From: Algoriphagus sp. AGSA1
GTDB lineage: Bacteria > Bacteroidota > Bacteroidia > Cytophagales > Cyclobacteriaceae
Length of the DNA stretch: 64,000 nt
Direction: 5' to 3'
Assembly: GCF_021390545.1 (NCBI RefSeq)
Contig: NZ_JAJUWR010000001.1
Span: 247,756-311,755, forward strand
Below are positions 17,691 through 26,994 of this stretch, one piece after another. The notes below the pieces were generated by a model. The model did not search any database. It had not been told where the DNA came from and was given only the letters and a program-made list of their open reading frames with translations. Each line of letters opens with the position of its first letter. Position 1 is the stretch's first letter. A program made the translations under genes and the position numbers.

Positions 17691-17713
17691 TTTATTAGAG
17701 TTGATGGAGGTAT

Positions 17714-18982
17714 TTACTCAGTTTTCACTTTTTCCAGGTCAAAAAGGTCTGAGATCATCTGGATCATCTCCTCAGCCTGATCACGCTGACAGGCTGCCCG
17801 AAGCTGTACCACCGGTACTTTGAGGATTTTCTGCATCATGCTCTTTGTGATCTTGTCGATCACGGCATACTCTTTTTTATCTGCGTTTTTGGCAAATCTT
17901 GCCATTTCTTCCTGCCGGATTTGCTCCAGTGATTGTTTGAGTTTATTGATGGTCGGAGAGGCTATCATCTCTTTTTTCCAATCAAAAAACTCTTTTATGC
18001 TTTCTTCGATGATTTCTTCCACCTTTGGCACTGATGCCAAACGTTTTTCCAGCGTTTCAGATGCTTTGCTCCGGATATTATCCACATTATACAGGATGAC
18101 CCCCGGCACATCTTCCACGGAAGTTTCTATACTTCTTGGGACAGAAAGATCCACTAGCAGCTTGTAGCTGTTGATAGGAAATTTTTTAACGAGTTCCTTA
18201 GTGATGAATGGTTCGGAACGTTGTATAGAACATACAACTACATCCGCCTCTTCCATAGCACTGATGCAGTTCTCAAAAGGAACCATCTCAAAGCCCATTT
18301 CCGAGGCAATGACCTCCGCTTTAGAAATAGTCCGGTTGGTGATTTTTACCTTCGCAGTAGGGATATGTACCATGTTTTTGGCTACATCTTCACCTATTTC
18401 CCCAACGCCTATCAATAGGATTCTCGGCTCAAAGGTATTCAGTGTCAGGCTTTCGATCAGTTCAATAGCCGCATAGGACAAAGAAGCAGCTCCGTCCCTG
18501 AATGCGGTTTCCTGAACAATTCTCTTGTTAGTAAAGAAAACCGTGTGCATCAGGCGATGTAGGAACGGTCCTGTCATGTCCAGGTCCGCAGATGCCTGAT
18601 ACGCTCTTTTTACCTGATTGGAAATCTGGATATCTCCCACGACCTGTGCTTCCAGTCCCATGGAAACCCGAAACAGATGTCTGATTGCTTGCCTATCATC
18701 ATTGAAAAGCTCGAAATACTCCAAGTAATTAACAATATCGGCAATGCCTTTTTCTAAACCGATCATTTTGATCACCTCGGTACTTATGTCTTGGTCGTGG
18801 CTGTAATATACTTCAGTCCTGTTGCAGGTGGAAAGAATAAGCGCATCATTAAGGCTGAAAAAGTCCTTGAGTTTCAGTAAGATGCTGTGTATGGCCTGCT
18901 CGTCCAAAGAGATGATTTCCCGGATTTGAACTGGTGCGTTTTTATGTGATAAACTGAGTGCTCTAAATTTGACTTGCATCAT
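17714..18982 (-). CDS. hemA: glutamyl-tRNA reductase
   Basis: A 422-residue NADPH-dependent enzyme converting Glu-tRNA-Glu to glutamate-1-semialdehyde, the first step of C5 tetrapyrrole synthesis. The catalytic STCNRTEVYY is near residue 50, GDIQISNQVKRAYQ near residue 117, and the NADPH-binding LLIGVGEIGEDVAKNM near residue 185; the C-terminal helical dimerisation domain follows. Translation can start at either of two adjacent ATGs (18982 or 18979). A TAnnTTTG-like box (TAAATTTG, minus strand at 18999-19006) lies very close to the start, which would give a short leader. No other hem gene is adjacent. Confidence 0.95.
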   Translation of the reverse strand: MMQVKFRALSLSHKNAPVQIREIISLDEQAIHSILLKLKDFFSLNDALILSTCNRTEVYYSHDQDISTEVIKMIGLEKGIADIVNYLEYFELFNDDRQAIRHLFRVSMGLEAQVVGDIQISNQVKRAYQASADLDMTGPFLHRLMHTVFFTNKRIVQETAFRDGAASLSYAAIELIESLTLNTFEPRILLIGVGEIGEDVAKNMVHIPTAKVKITNRTISKAEVIASEMGFEMVPFENCISAMEEADVVVCSIQRSEPFITKELVKKFPINSYKLLVDLSVPRSIETSVEDVPGVILYNVDNIRSKASETLEKRLASVPKVEEIIEESIKEFFDWKKEMIASPTINKLKQSLEQIRQEEMARFAKNADKKEYAVIDKITKSMMQKILKVPVVQLRAACQRDQAEEMIQMISDLFDLEKVKTE

Positions 18983-19185
18983 GCTTAAGCTTGTACCGCA
19001 AATTTAACAGACAAAGACACGGGAAGTGTCCATTTTAGGATGTGATCTGGTAATTTGTAATTTGTCTAAATAGTGTGTTGGTTTGAGGATACAATAGTAT
19101 GAATAATTGATTTCTTAATTCAATACTATTAACTTATGGCTAATTGATAGATTCTATCACATTCTATCACCTTTTTCGTCAGCTT

Positions 19186-19869
19186 ATGAAAGCTAGATTT
19201 TTCTATTGGCTAAAAACCCACTTAGGTTTCTCGGGCAAGGAATCACGGGGATTTGTGCTCTTGGTACCAGTCTTATTGCTTTTGGTGGCGGCTAAGGTTG
19301 CTTTGAAAGAAATCAGAATCAACAAAGCCAAAAATTTTCACCTGCATTATCTCTCCAAAATAGACAGCCTAGAGTCCGCGGGAGTGGCACTGATAAGTTC
19401 TCCGTATCCTGTGTTCAATCCCCAGGACACCAGTGCAACTAAGCCAATTAGTAAAAAACTGGACAACCTCAATAAAATCCCTTTTGCCGAAGCCGATTCT
19501 GTCACCTTGCAGATTGTGCCGGGAATTGGGCAAAGTATTGCGGGTAGGATCATTAGATTCAAGGAAAGCATGGGGGGATTACATAGCAGGAGCCAGCTCA
19601 ATGAAGTGTATGGCCTGAAACCGGAGACAGTTGAAGCTATGTGGGACTATTTTGATTTTGTTCCGGATATATTCAGAAAAATCCCTGTCAATAAAGCAGA
19701 TGTGAAGGAATTGGCCCAACACCCCTATATCGGTTATTCCGAATCGAAAGTAATAGTGGCGTTCCGTAACCAGCACGGCGAGTTTAGCTCTGCTGAGGAT
19801 TTTACAGCTATTAAAATTTTCAAACAAGACTGGATAAATAAAATTTCACCTTACCTGGATTTTCAATAG
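19186..19869 (+). CDS. ComEA-like helix-hairpin-helix membrane protein
   Basis: The protein is 227 residues from the ATG at 19186; an upstream in-frame TTG at 19144 is less likely. One membrane helix lies near residue 20-40 (GFVLLVPVLLLLVAAKVAL), then a linker, and two tandem HhH units: QIVPGIGQSIAGRIIRFKESMGG and VNKADVKELAQHPYIGYSESKVIVAFR. This is the Bacteroidota form of the ComEA fold, a membrane-anchored DNA-binding protein; a role in DNA uptake or in envelope-associated nucleic-acid binding is inferred from the fold only. The next gene begins 48 bp downstream on the same strand. Confidence 0.8.
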   Translation: MKARFFYWLKTHLGFSGKESRGFVLLVPVLLLLVAAKVALKEIRINKAKNFHLHYLSKIDSLESAGVALISSPYPVFNPQDTSATKPISKKLDNLNKIPFAEADSVTLQIVPGIGQSIAGRIIRFKESMGGLHSRSQLNEVYGLKPETVEAMWDYFDFVPDIFRKIPVNKADVKELAQHPYIGYSESKVIVAFRNQHGEFSSAEDFTAIKIFKQDWINKISPYLDFQ

Positions 19870-19917
19870 TTGGAGGATTCGCTTTTCCCAAATGCCGATT
19901 TTCCCCATCTTTGATCC

Positions 19918-20391
19918 ATGGATTCCAATTTGGATCAGATTCAACTACCCCAGCTTAATTTACCGCATTACACACCAAAGTTATTCCAGAGGGAGGGGAA
20001 GCTCTGGATTTTTGATGTGCTTCGCAAAAAACAACTTGTCCTCACTCCTGAAGAGTGGGTGCGGCAGCATTGGATTAGTTTCCTAAGTACACAGCTGAAG
20101 TTTCCCAAAGGACTTTTCGCACTGGAAAAGGGACTTGTTTACAATAAACTTGTAAAACGTACCGATTTGGTAGTGTGGGACAAAAGCGGAAAACCCTACC
20201 TGCTGATTGAGTGTAAAGCCCCCAAAGTGAAGCTTACGCAAAAGACAATAGAACAAGCCTGCATGTATCACAAGAAGCTGAACTGCCCATTTCTGATAAT
20301 AAGCAATGGATTGCAGCATATTTGTTTGAGTTTTGATGCGAAAGCAGGAAAGTTTACCCAGGAGAAATCATTTCCCGAACCGCCACTTTAG
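19918..20391 (+). CDS. orphan HsdR N-terminal-type (PD-D/ExK) nuclease-domain protein
   Basis: A 157-residue protein matching the type I restriction enzyme R-subunit N-terminal domain (HSDR_N_2). The nuclease core is visible: KRTDLVVWDKSGKPYLLIECKAPK contains the catalytic D and the ExK element, and QACMYHKKLNCPFLIISNG supplies the following helix and strand. No helicase, specificity or methylase gene is nearby, so this is not a full restriction system. This stand-alone protein is conserved in Bacteroidota with unknown role, possibly DNA repair or metabolism. Confidence 0.8.
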   Translation: MDSNLDQIQLPQLNLPHYTPKLFQREGKLWIFDVLRKKQLVLTPEEWVRQHWISFLSTQLKFPKGLFALEKGLVYNKLVKRTDLVVWDKSGKPYLLIECKAPKVKLTQKTIEQACMYHKKLNCPFLIISNGLQHICLSFDAKAGKFTQEKSFPEPPL

Positions 20392-20402
20392 ATGAAGTGT
20401 TG

Positions 20403-20410
20403 TAAATTTG
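20403..20410 (+). promoter_or_regulatory. candidate -7 box for the Crp/Fnr gene
   Basis: TAAATTTG matches TAnnTTTG, 12 bp after the stop of the preceding gene and about 45 bp before the Crp/Fnr ATG. A -33 element is not clear. Confidence 0.35.
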
Positions 20411-20454
20411 GAACTTAAGATGCTTAGTTAACTCATTAGATACACCTCGGTAAT

Positions 20455-21168
20455 ATGACAAAAACAACTTCAAACCACCCATGCGATCTCTGCAGTAGCC
20501 GTAAGTTGTCCATGTTTTCTGATCTTACTGTTGAACAGGCCTGTAATATTGCGGACAATAAAAATATGATTTCCCATCGTAAGGGTCAGATTATATACTA
20601 TGAAGAAGCGAAGCCACTGGGGGTTTTTTGTATAAATGAAGGGGTGGTTAAAGTCTTTAAAACGGCTTCCAATGGTAAAGACCAAATTATCCATTTAGCC
20701 AAAAAAGGAGATTTGCTAGGGTACTCCGCGCTTTTGGGCGAAGAGAATTATACCAATTCAGCGATGGTAATCGAAGATGCCAAGATCTGTTTTATCCCGA
20801 AGGAGACTTTTTTGAAAGCGCTGGTGAATAACGGACAATTTTTCAAAAGGCTTACCAAGGCACTTAGCCAAAACATAGGAGTGATGGAGGAGAAACTTGT
20901 GGATGCTTCGCAGAAAAGTATCCGGGAGCGATTGGCATATCTTCTTTTGCAGCTGGCCAATTCCTATGGCTTGGACGGTGGTGAGCCCCAGCAGATTAAT
21001 CTGGTGCTCAGCAGAGAAGAGGTTGCCAGCCTGATCGGTACTGCTACCGAGTCTGTAATCAGGCTTTTGTCAGAGTTTAAGAAGGATGGGCTTATAGAGT
21101 TGAAAGGCAAGAAAATCTATATTTTGGATAGGAAGGGGTTGGTCAAGCTTTCGGATTTTTATGCGTAG
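20455..21168 (+). CDS. Crp/Fnr-family transcriptional regulator
   Basis: A 237-residue regulator: N-terminal cyclic-nucleotide-binding-type beta roll (about residues 25-140, with GVFCINEGVVKVFK and GDLLGYSALLGEENY), a dimer helix (FFKRLTKALSQNIGVMEEKL), and a C-terminal winged helix with LSREEVASLIGTATESVIRLLSEFKKDG, the DNA-recognition segment. Two cysteines at residues 10 and 13 (HPCDLC) precede the roll, a pattern recalling Fnr-like redox sensors, though the full four-cysteine Fnr set is not evident. It lies 36 bp upstream of a rhodanese gene and ahead of the FAD/4Fe-4S pair, so it may control redox genes downstream. Confidence 0.9.
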   Translation: MTKTTSNHPCDLCSSRKLSMFSDLTVEQACNIADNKNMISHRKGQIIYYEEAKPLGVFCINEGVVKVFKTASNGKDQIIHLAKKGDLLGYSALLGEENYTNSAMVIEDAKICFIPKETFLKALVNNGQFFKRLTKALSQNIGVMEEKLVDASQKSIRERLAYLLLQLANSYGLDGGEPQQINLVLSREEVASLIGTATESVIRLLSEFKKDGLIELKGKKIYILDRKGLVKLSDFYA

Positions 21169-21204
21169 CGTGAACTTAGTCGCTTTTTTTGGGTTAGGGT
21201 AATT

Positions 21205-21723
21205 ATGAGGTTTTGCGCCCTTCGTTTTCTACATTGCATGGTTATCTTTTCCCTGGTTTCCCTATTGGTGCTATTGGGCAATCAGGTTTCTGCCCAATCG
21301 CTTGCCTACAAAGCTTTACTCTCCACTCTTTACGATTCAGATTTTCCAGTAGTAAAGTCATCGCAGCTTACAGACTTGACCAAGTATCAGATCTTGGACA
21401 CCCGGGAAAAGGAGGAGTTTGAAGTCAGTCATCTGCAAGATGCCAAATGGGTGGGGTACGAAACATTCTCATTACAAAGTGTAGGTGAATTGGATAAAAA
21501 TCAACCGGTTTTGGTTTATTGTACAGTTGGAGCTCGATCTCAGGAAATCGGCAAAAAGCTGAAAGAAGCAGGCTTCAAGGAAGTTTACAACCTCTATGGC
21601 GGACTGATTGAATGGGTAAATGAAGAAAAACCGATTTTTCATGGAGACTCATTAACCAATCATGTACATACTTATTCTCGTTCGTGGGGTATTTGGCTTA
21701 CCAAAGGCGAAAAAGTTTATTAA
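21205..21723 (+). CDS. secreted rhodanese-like domain protein
   Basis: A 172-residue protein with a signal peptide (about residues 1-30; LVSLLVLLGNQVSAQS) and a single rhodanese domain. The active-site loop YCTVGARS carries Cys106; the approach motif is ILDTREKEEFEVSHLQDAKW and the C-terminal signature is LYGGLIEWVNE. It probably transfers or binds sulfur in the periplasm. It follows the Crp/Fnr gene by 36 bp and precedes the DUF547 gene by 89 bp on the same strand. Confidence 0.9.
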   Translation: MRFCALRFLHCMVIFSLVSLLVLLGNQVSAQSLAYKALLSTLYDSDFPVVKSSQLTDLTKYQILDTREKEEFEVSHLQDAKWVGYETFSLQSVGELDKNQPVLVYCTVGARSQEIGKKLKEAGFKEVYNLYGGLIEWVNEEKPIFHGDSLTNHVHTYSRSWGIWLTKGEKVY

Positions 21724-21812
21724 CAGGTATTTTGGTCTTGTATCTGACCAATTCTTAATTCTCTACATCTTTACTTGGCCACTGATCGTAAATCAGTTCA
21801 AAACACCTACTC

Positions 21813-22577
21813 ATGCAAAAAAATAAAATCAATATTATCATCTTCTTATGTATTATTCTTTTCAGTTGCCAAAGCTCGGTTCCCGGTATGGCAGGTACCA
21901 CTCCACCAAGTCATAAGTCCTGGAATGAATTGCTCAAGGCAAATGTGAATGCCGATGGAAAAGTGAATTATAAAGGATTTATCAAAGAAAAAGCTAAGCT
22001 CGAGGCCTATTTGAAGAGCATCAGCGAAAACGCCCCCGACCGTAACACCTGGTCAAAGGGTGAGCAATTGGCCTATTGGATCAATGCATATAATGCCTAC
22101 ACAGTGAAATTGATCGTGGATAATTATCCGGTAGAGAGCATCAGGGATTTAGGTCCTAAATTGAAAATCCCACTGATCAAAGACGTGTGGCATTACAGGT
22201 TTTTCCAGATTGGAGGTCAGGAATCCAGCTTGGATGAAATTGAGCATTCTATTTTGAGAAAGGAATTTGAAGAACCACGAATTCACTTTGCCATCAATTG
22301 TGCATCGGTTTCCTGCCCGCCTCTGCTTAATGAAGCCTTCGAAGCGGCTACTATTGATGCCCAATTAGATAAGGTTGCCAAATCGTTTATTAATGATCCT
22401 TCAAGGAATGAAATCAGTCCAGACGCTGTACAGGTATCATCTATTTTCTCCTGGTTCAAAGGAGACTTTACTAAAAAGGGAACTTTAATTGATTTTTTGA
22501 ATAAGTACAGTGCGACCAAAATTAATGCAAAAGCAAAGGTTTCCTTTTTGGATTATGATTGGAATTTGAATGAATAG
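21813..22577 (+). CDS. DUF547 lipoprotein
   Basis: A 254-residue protein with a lipoprotein signal (IIFLCIILFSC, Cys19) and a DUF547 domain. Family signatures are QLAYWINAYNAYTVKLIVDNYP (about residues 85-106), the SLDEIEHSILR helix, and FAINCASVSCPPLLNEAF, whose paired Cys and conserved His/Asn suggest a papain-like or thiol-active fold. The function of DUF547 is unknown. It sits in a collinear run (rhodanese, DUF547, FAD oxidoreductase, 4Fe-4S protein, glycosyltransferases), with 50 bp to the next gene. Confidence 0.88.
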   Translation: MQKNKINIIIFLCIILFSCQSSVPGMAGTTPPSHKSWNELLKANVNADGKVNYKGFIKEKAKLEAYLKSISENAPDRNTWSKGEQLAYWINAYNAYTVKLIVDNYPVESIRDLGPKLKIPLIKDVWHYRFFQIGGQESSLDEIEHSILRKEFEEPRIHFAINCASVSCPPLLNEAFEAATIDAQLDKVAKSFINDPSRNEISPDAVQVSSIFSWFKGDFTKKGTLIDFLNKYSATKINAKAKVSFLDYDWNLNE

Positions 22578-22627
22578 ATTCAGGTTTTTGGTACATTTCC
22601 AGTGAGACAAAAATTATCCCCTCCCCA

Positions 22628-23980
22628 ATGAGTTCAACTCGCCATGTAGTCATCATCGGCAACGGCATAGCAGGAGTGACCTGCGCCAGACAGCTTCGGA
22701 AGCTGGATGATGCAGTCAGGATTTCTGTGATTTCAGGTGAATCCAAGTACTTTTTCTCTAGAACAGCACTGATGTATGTTTTCATGGGGCATATGAAATT
22801 TGAGCATACCCAGCCTTATGAGAATTGGTTTTGGGAGAAAAACAGGATAGAGCTGAAAGAAGCCTGGGTCAGATCCATAGACTTTTCTGCCAAAACCCTT
22901 CATTTCAAATCAGGTGACAATATGAGCTATGATGAGCTGGTAATTGCCACTGGTTCCAAACCGAATAAATTTGGCTGGCCAGGTGAAGATCTGCAAGGGG
23001 TACAAGGACTGTATTCCAAGCAGGATTTGGAGATGATGTATGAAAACACCAGAGCTGTGCAAAGAGCGGTGATCGTGGGCGGGGGCCTTATCGGGATAGA
23101 AATGGCGGAAATGCTGGCCTACAAGAAAATCCCGGTGACTTTCCTCGTTAGGGAATCAGGATTTTGGAGGAATGTGCTTCCCAAGGAAGAGTCCGAACTT
23201 GTGGGCAGGCATATATTGGAACATCATATCGATCTAAGGCTGAATGAAGAGTTGGATGAAATTCTAGCTGATCCCAATGGCCGCGTCCAAGCCGTACGAA
23301 CTAAATCTGGAGAGGTAATTCAATGTCAGTTTGTAGGGCTCACAGCTGGGGTTTCCCCGAGCATAGATTTTCTTCGAAACACTGAATTGGAGGTCTCCCG
23401 TGGCGTGAAAGTTGATTTTGGTTTTAAGACCAATATTCCCGATGTTTTTGCCATCGGCGATTGTGCGGAATTCCATGAAGCTCCGGCGGCAGACCGAAAA
23501 CAAGTGGAACAAGTTTGGTACACGGGAAGAATGCATGGGGAGTCGCTTGGATTTATTTTGGCAGGCCATGAAGTGACTTACCAACCCGGTATTTGGTTCA
23601 ATTCGGCCAAATTTCTGGATATAGAATATCAAACTTATGGTACGGTACCTACGAGATGGGACAAGGGAAAAATCACTTCATTTTATTGGGAGGATGATGG
23701 AGGCAAAGTTGCTTTTCGCATGTTGATGGATAGGGAGGGAAGAATCCTTGGAATTAATAATCTCGGCTTCCGTCTGAGACATGAGTTTTTTGATCAGGCA
23801 ATCCGGGAAAAATGGGATGGAGCTAAAGTGATCTCGAAATTGGATAAAGCCAATTTCGATCCTGAGTTTTTTGCGCCATACTATATAGAAATCCAAAAGA
23901 TGTTCAAGAATCAATTCGGAGGAGAATTCAAGGTTTCCAAGAAGACATTTATCCAAAAAATATTCGGAGCAAGGGTATGA
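22628..23980 (+). CDS. FAD-dependent NAD(P)H oxidoreductase (NirB/rubredoxin-reductase-like)
   Basis: A 450-residue pyridine nucleotide-disulfide-type oxidoreductase without redox-active cysteine pair. The FAD Rossmann motif is VVIIGNGIAGVTCARQL (residues 6-22), the NAD(P) motif is AVIVGGGLIGIEMAEML near residue 145, and the second FAD site is VFAIGDCAEFHE near residue 275. The C-terminal ~130 residues diverge from ordinary members. It overlaps the downstream 4Fe-4S membrane protein by 4 bp (ATGA), so the two are very probably made in fixed ratio and work together: the soluble flavoprotein could pass electrons from NAD(P)H to the membrane ferredoxin. Confidence 0.88.
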   Translation: MSSTRHVVIIGNGIAGVTCARQLRKLDDAVRISVISGESKYFFSRTALMYVFMGHMKFEHTQPYENWFWEKNRIELKEAWVRSIDFSAKTLHFKSGDNMSYDELVIATGSKPNKFGWPGEDLQGVQGLYSKQDLEMMYENTRAVQRAVIVGGGLIGIEMAEMLAYKKIPVTFLVRESGFWRNVLPKEESELVGRHILEHHIDLRLNEELDEILADPNGRVQAVRTKSGEVIQCQFVGLTAGVSPSIDFLRNTELEVSRGVKVDFGFKTNIPDVFAIGDCAEFHEAPAADRKQVEQVWYTGRMHGESLGFILAGHEVTYQPGIWFNSAKFLDIEYQTYGTVPTRWDKGKITSFYWEDDGGKVAFRMLMDREGRILGINNLGFRLRHEFFDQAIREKWDGAKVISKLDKANFDPEFFAPYYIEIQKMFKNQFGGEFKVSKKTFIQKIFGARV

Positions 23981-25521
23981 AGGTAGTTCAAAGTTTAGGT
24001 ATTCTGTTGTTTTTGGTGGGCTTAACGGTTTTTTCCATGATGCCTTTTTTGGGAAGTTATATGCTTACTGAGGAGTTGGTTTTGCAGAATACAAAGGATA
24101 TCCATCAGGAGAGAATGAGTGAAATTCTGGCTCCAATGTATGGAGAAACCTATTCATCAAACTTCTCTTTTATAGCTGCTTTCAATGATTATTTTGATTC
24201 TAGCAATGATGTTCTAAAGGAAGAATCAAAATGGGAGGATGTAATCTGGGATGATTACAGTTTTGTGCTGGCAAAAAGCTCGATCAGTAGTCCTGTCCGT
24301 GATAATCCCTGGCTTTTCTTTGGTTTATCCATAGGTCTTGCCGTACTGGGAGGCTTGTTTTACAATCTGCCAAAACACAGAGATGAGCCTGCAGGAATCA
24401 AAAACAACGGTATATACCATTCTTCGATGAAAAACCGTGGGTGGATGGGGATGATCACAGGAGCGTATCTGATTATTTTCTACATTATCTTGTATTGGTT
24501 CCCGGCTTATATTGTGAACCAAGTCTGGATGGTGAATCCTCTCAGCATAATCCTGAGTGGTAACCCTGCCAGCCAATGGTTTCTTTATGGGACGATTTAT
24601 ACTCTGGCGATAGCCGTGATGGGCGTGAGGATGTTCAGAAAATATAAGGGCAATAAATACCAGCAGCTACGTACGGCATCAGTGATGTTTTTCCAGACAG
24701 CCTTTGCGTTTTTGATTCCCGAGATCCTGGTATTGCTGAATCAGCCGTATTATGACTTTAAAAATATCTGGCCACTGGATTACGATTTCTTCTATGATTA
24801 TCAGGTTGAAACCTTCATCAGTGCAGGTGGAGTAGGGATGTTTATGTTGATATGGGGGATCTTGCTCATCATTATAGCGGTTCCGGTCTTTACCTATTTC
24901 TATGGGAAAAGGTGGTATTGCTCCTGGGTGTGTGGATGTGGAGGATTGGCCGAAACTGTCGGGGACCCTTACAGACAGCTTTCTGACAAATCCTTAAAAG
25001 CTTGGAAATACGAGCGGGTGATAGTCCACAGTGTCCTTGTTTTGGCGGTGGTAATGACAGCCGTAACCATCGCCAATTATTTTTCAGGGTTTGCGCTTTT
25101 GGGGAATGTCACAGACCAATTACATTCGTTTTATGGTTTTGCGATTGGGTCGGTGTTTGCAGGCGTGGTCGGTACGGGTTTTTATCCATTTATGGGCAAT
25201 AGGGTTTGGTGTAGATTTGGCTGCCCGTTGGCTGCTTATCTGGGAATAGTCCAGCGATTCAAATCCAGGTTCAGGATCACCACCAACGGTGGTCAGTGCA
25301 TATCCTGTGGCAACTGCTCCACCTATTGCGAAATGGGAATAGACGTGCGTTGGTATGCGCAGCGGGGGCAGGAAATCGTGAGAGCCAGCTGTGTAGGATG
25401 TGGGGTGTGTTCGGCAGTTTGTCCACGTGGGGTACTGAAACTGGAAAATGGACCAGAGGAAAACCGGATCAATGAAATGCCGATAATCATTGGAAATGAT
25501 TCCATCAAGGTAAAAGTGTAA
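23977..25521 (+). CDS. NosR/NapH-like membrane-bound 4Fe-4S protein
   Basis: A 514-residue polytopic protein. Helices occur near residues 5-25, 110-130, 160-190, 205-220, 240-260, 290-310, 345-365 and 380-400. Two NosR/NapH-type membrane cysteine motifs are present (WYCSWVCGCGG near 310 and WCRFGCPLAA near 413), followed by two [4Fe-4S] ferredoxin motifs: CISCGNCSTYCEMG and CVGCGVCSAVCPRG (about residues 438-480). Both clusters are complete. The N-terminal FMN domain of NosR is absent; instead there is a ~75-residue loop between the first two helices. It starts inside the FAD gene stop and its stop abuts the next ATG, so it forms an operon. It is a membrane electron conduit of unknown end acceptor. 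Confidence 0.88.
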   Translation: MKVVQSLGILLFLVGLTVFSMMPFLGSYMLTEELVLQNTKDIHQERMSEILAPMYGETYSSNFSFIAAFNDYFDSSNDVLKEESKWEDVIWDDYSFVLAKSSISSPVRDNPWLFFGLSIGLAVLGGLFYNLPKHRDEPAGIKNNGIYHSSMKNRGWMGMITGAYLIIFYIILYWFPAYIVNQVWMVNPLSIILSGNPASQWFLYGTIYTLAIAVMGVRMFRKYKGNKYQQLRTASVMFFQTAFAFLIPEILVLLNQPYYDFKNIWPLDYDFFYDYQVETFISAGGVGMFMLIWGILLIIIAVPVFTYFYGKRWYCSWVCGCGGLAETVGDPYRQLSDKSLKAWKYERVIVHSVLVLAVVMTAVTIANYFSGFALLGNVTDQLHSFYGFAIGSVFAGVVGTGFYPFMGNRVWCRFGCPLAAYLGIVQRFKSRFRITTNGGQCISCGNCSTYCEMGIDVRWYAQRGQEIVRASCVGCGVCSAVCPRGVLKLENGPEENRINEMPIIIGNDSIKVKV

Positions 25522-26988
25522 ATGATCTTATTATATATTTTGATTGGGATATATGTCCTGGGAATGCTGTTCGTTTTCGTTTACAGCCTCGCTCAAGGCC
25601 ATTTGCTTTTGAGATTTTTAAGTGCCAAAAAATCTCTGGGAAAAGTAGCTCATCCTGAGCCCGAATCCTGGCCGAAAGTGACTATACAACTCCCTGTATT
25701 CAATGAACTTTATGTTGTGGATCGGTTAATCACGGCTATCGCCAGCATGAACTATCCTACTGATCTGCTTGAAATCCAAGTGTTGGACGACAGCACGGAC
25801 CACACAGCCGAGTTGATCCAAAAGAAAATTCTGGATTTTCCGGATGTCACATTCAAATACATTCATCGTTCTGACAGGTCAGGTTTTAAAGCCGGTGCAT
25901 TGAAAGAAGGTTTGGCTAGAGCCAGCGGAGAATTTATAGCGATATTTGATGCGGATTTTGTCCCTGACCCTGATTTTTTGTTAAAAACTATTCCTTTTTT
26001 CTCTTCAGCAAAAATCGGAATGGTACAGACACGATGGACACACTTAAATAAAAACTATTCTTTATTGACCCGATTGCAGGCTTTTGCCTTGGATGCTCAT
26101 TTTCTGATTGAGCAGATCGGCAGAAACAGCCAGCATGCTTTTATCAATTTCAATGGGACTGGAGGGCTCTGGAGAAAGTCATGTATTATCGATGCGGGAG
26201 ACTGGCAAGACGATACTTTGACAGAGGATTTGGATCTTAGTTACCGCGCACAGCGCAAGGGTTGGGAGTTCATCTATAGACCGGAGATTGAATCCCCTGC
26301 AGAACTTCCGCCGATTATGTCAGCGGTCAAGTCCCAGCAGTTCCGTTGGACGAAAGGTGGAGCCGAATGTGCGAGAAAGCATGCAAAGGCAGTTTTGAGA
26401 GGGGATTTTTCGCTCTCTACTAAATTTCACGCCATGGCCCATTTGTTCAATAGCAGCATTTTCATCGCCATCTTGCTTGTCAGCCTAAGTAGCATAGGCG
26501 TTTGGTATGCGGGCACGCAGGGAATGATATCAGCTAATCTATACAAACTAGCAGGACTATTTATGATAGGATTCGTCGTCATCGCTGGTGTATATTTGGT
26601 TTCTTATTTCTACGAAAAAAGGAGTTTCTGGCGCAGCTTGCTTCAGGCTATGTATATGTTGCCATTGTTTCTTTCAGTCTCTATGGGCTTAGCCTTGCAC
26701 AATGCACAGGCTGTTTGGGAAGGGCTTTCAGGAAGAAAATCACCATTTATACGTACACCCAAATTCAATCTGGAGGGAGGTTCCGGATTGGAAAGCAATC
26801 CCTATATAAAATTTAAAATTCCGGCGACAACCTGGATGGAAGGAGTCTTAATGCTGGTCTTTTCAGTCATGGTGGGGCTGCATATTTACTTACACTCCTT
26901 CGCTATGTTACCTTTTCATTTGATGCTGGCCGTGGGCTATGGACTGGTTTTCTTCTCTTCATTTAAAGCTTACAGTTTAGGTAAATAA
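25522..26988 (+). CDS. GT2 glycosyltransferase, cellulose-synthase/ceramide-glucosyltransferase-like
   Basis: A 488-residue processive-type membrane glycosyltransferase. One N-terminal helix (residues 3-25) precedes the catalytic domain with VTIQLPVFNE, VLDDSTD, FDADFVPDPDF (DxD), TEDLDLSYRAQRKGW and the QxxRW-like QQFRWTKGG; four or five C-terminal helices complete it. It would use a nucleotide sugar to extend a lipid or polysaccharide acceptor at the inner membrane. It begins immediately after the stop of the 4Fe-4S gene (no spacer) and is 6 bp ahead of another GT2 gene, implying co-translation. Acceptor unknown. Confidence 0.9.
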   Translation: MILLYILIGIYVLGMLFVFVYSLAQGHLLLRFLSAKKSLGKVAHPEPESWPKVTIQLPVFNELYVVDRLITAIASMNYPTDLLEIQVLDDSTDHTAELIQKKILDFPDVTFKYIHRSDRSGFKAGALKEGLARASGEFIAIFDADFVPDPDFLLKTIPFFSSAKIGMVQTRWTHLNKNYSLLTRLQAFALDAHFLIEQIGRNSQHAFINFNGTGGLWRKSCIIDAGDWQDDTLTEDLDLSYRAQRKGWEFIYRPEIESPAELPPIMSAVKSQQFRWTKGGAECARKHAKAVLRGDFSLSTKFHAMAHLFNSSIFIAILLVSLSSIGVWYAGTQGMISANLYKLAGLFMIGFVVIAGVYLVSYFYEKRSFWRSLLQAMYMLPLFLSVSMGLALHNAQAVWEGLSGRKSPFIRTPKFNLEGGSGLESNPYIKFKIPATTWMEGVLMLVFSVMVGLHIYLHSFAMLPFHLMLAVGYGLVFFSSFKAYSLGK

Positions 26989-26994
26989 CAATTC

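Noticed and set aside
19144..19185. TTG extension of the helix-hairpin-helix gene
   Set aside because: The ATG at 19186 gives a compact start before the membrane helix; the extension adds an untypical leader.
19918..21168. Restriction-modification or defence island suggested by the HsdR-like gene
   Set aside because: No methylase, specificity, helicase or other defence gene is near; the neighbours are housekeeping and regulatory.
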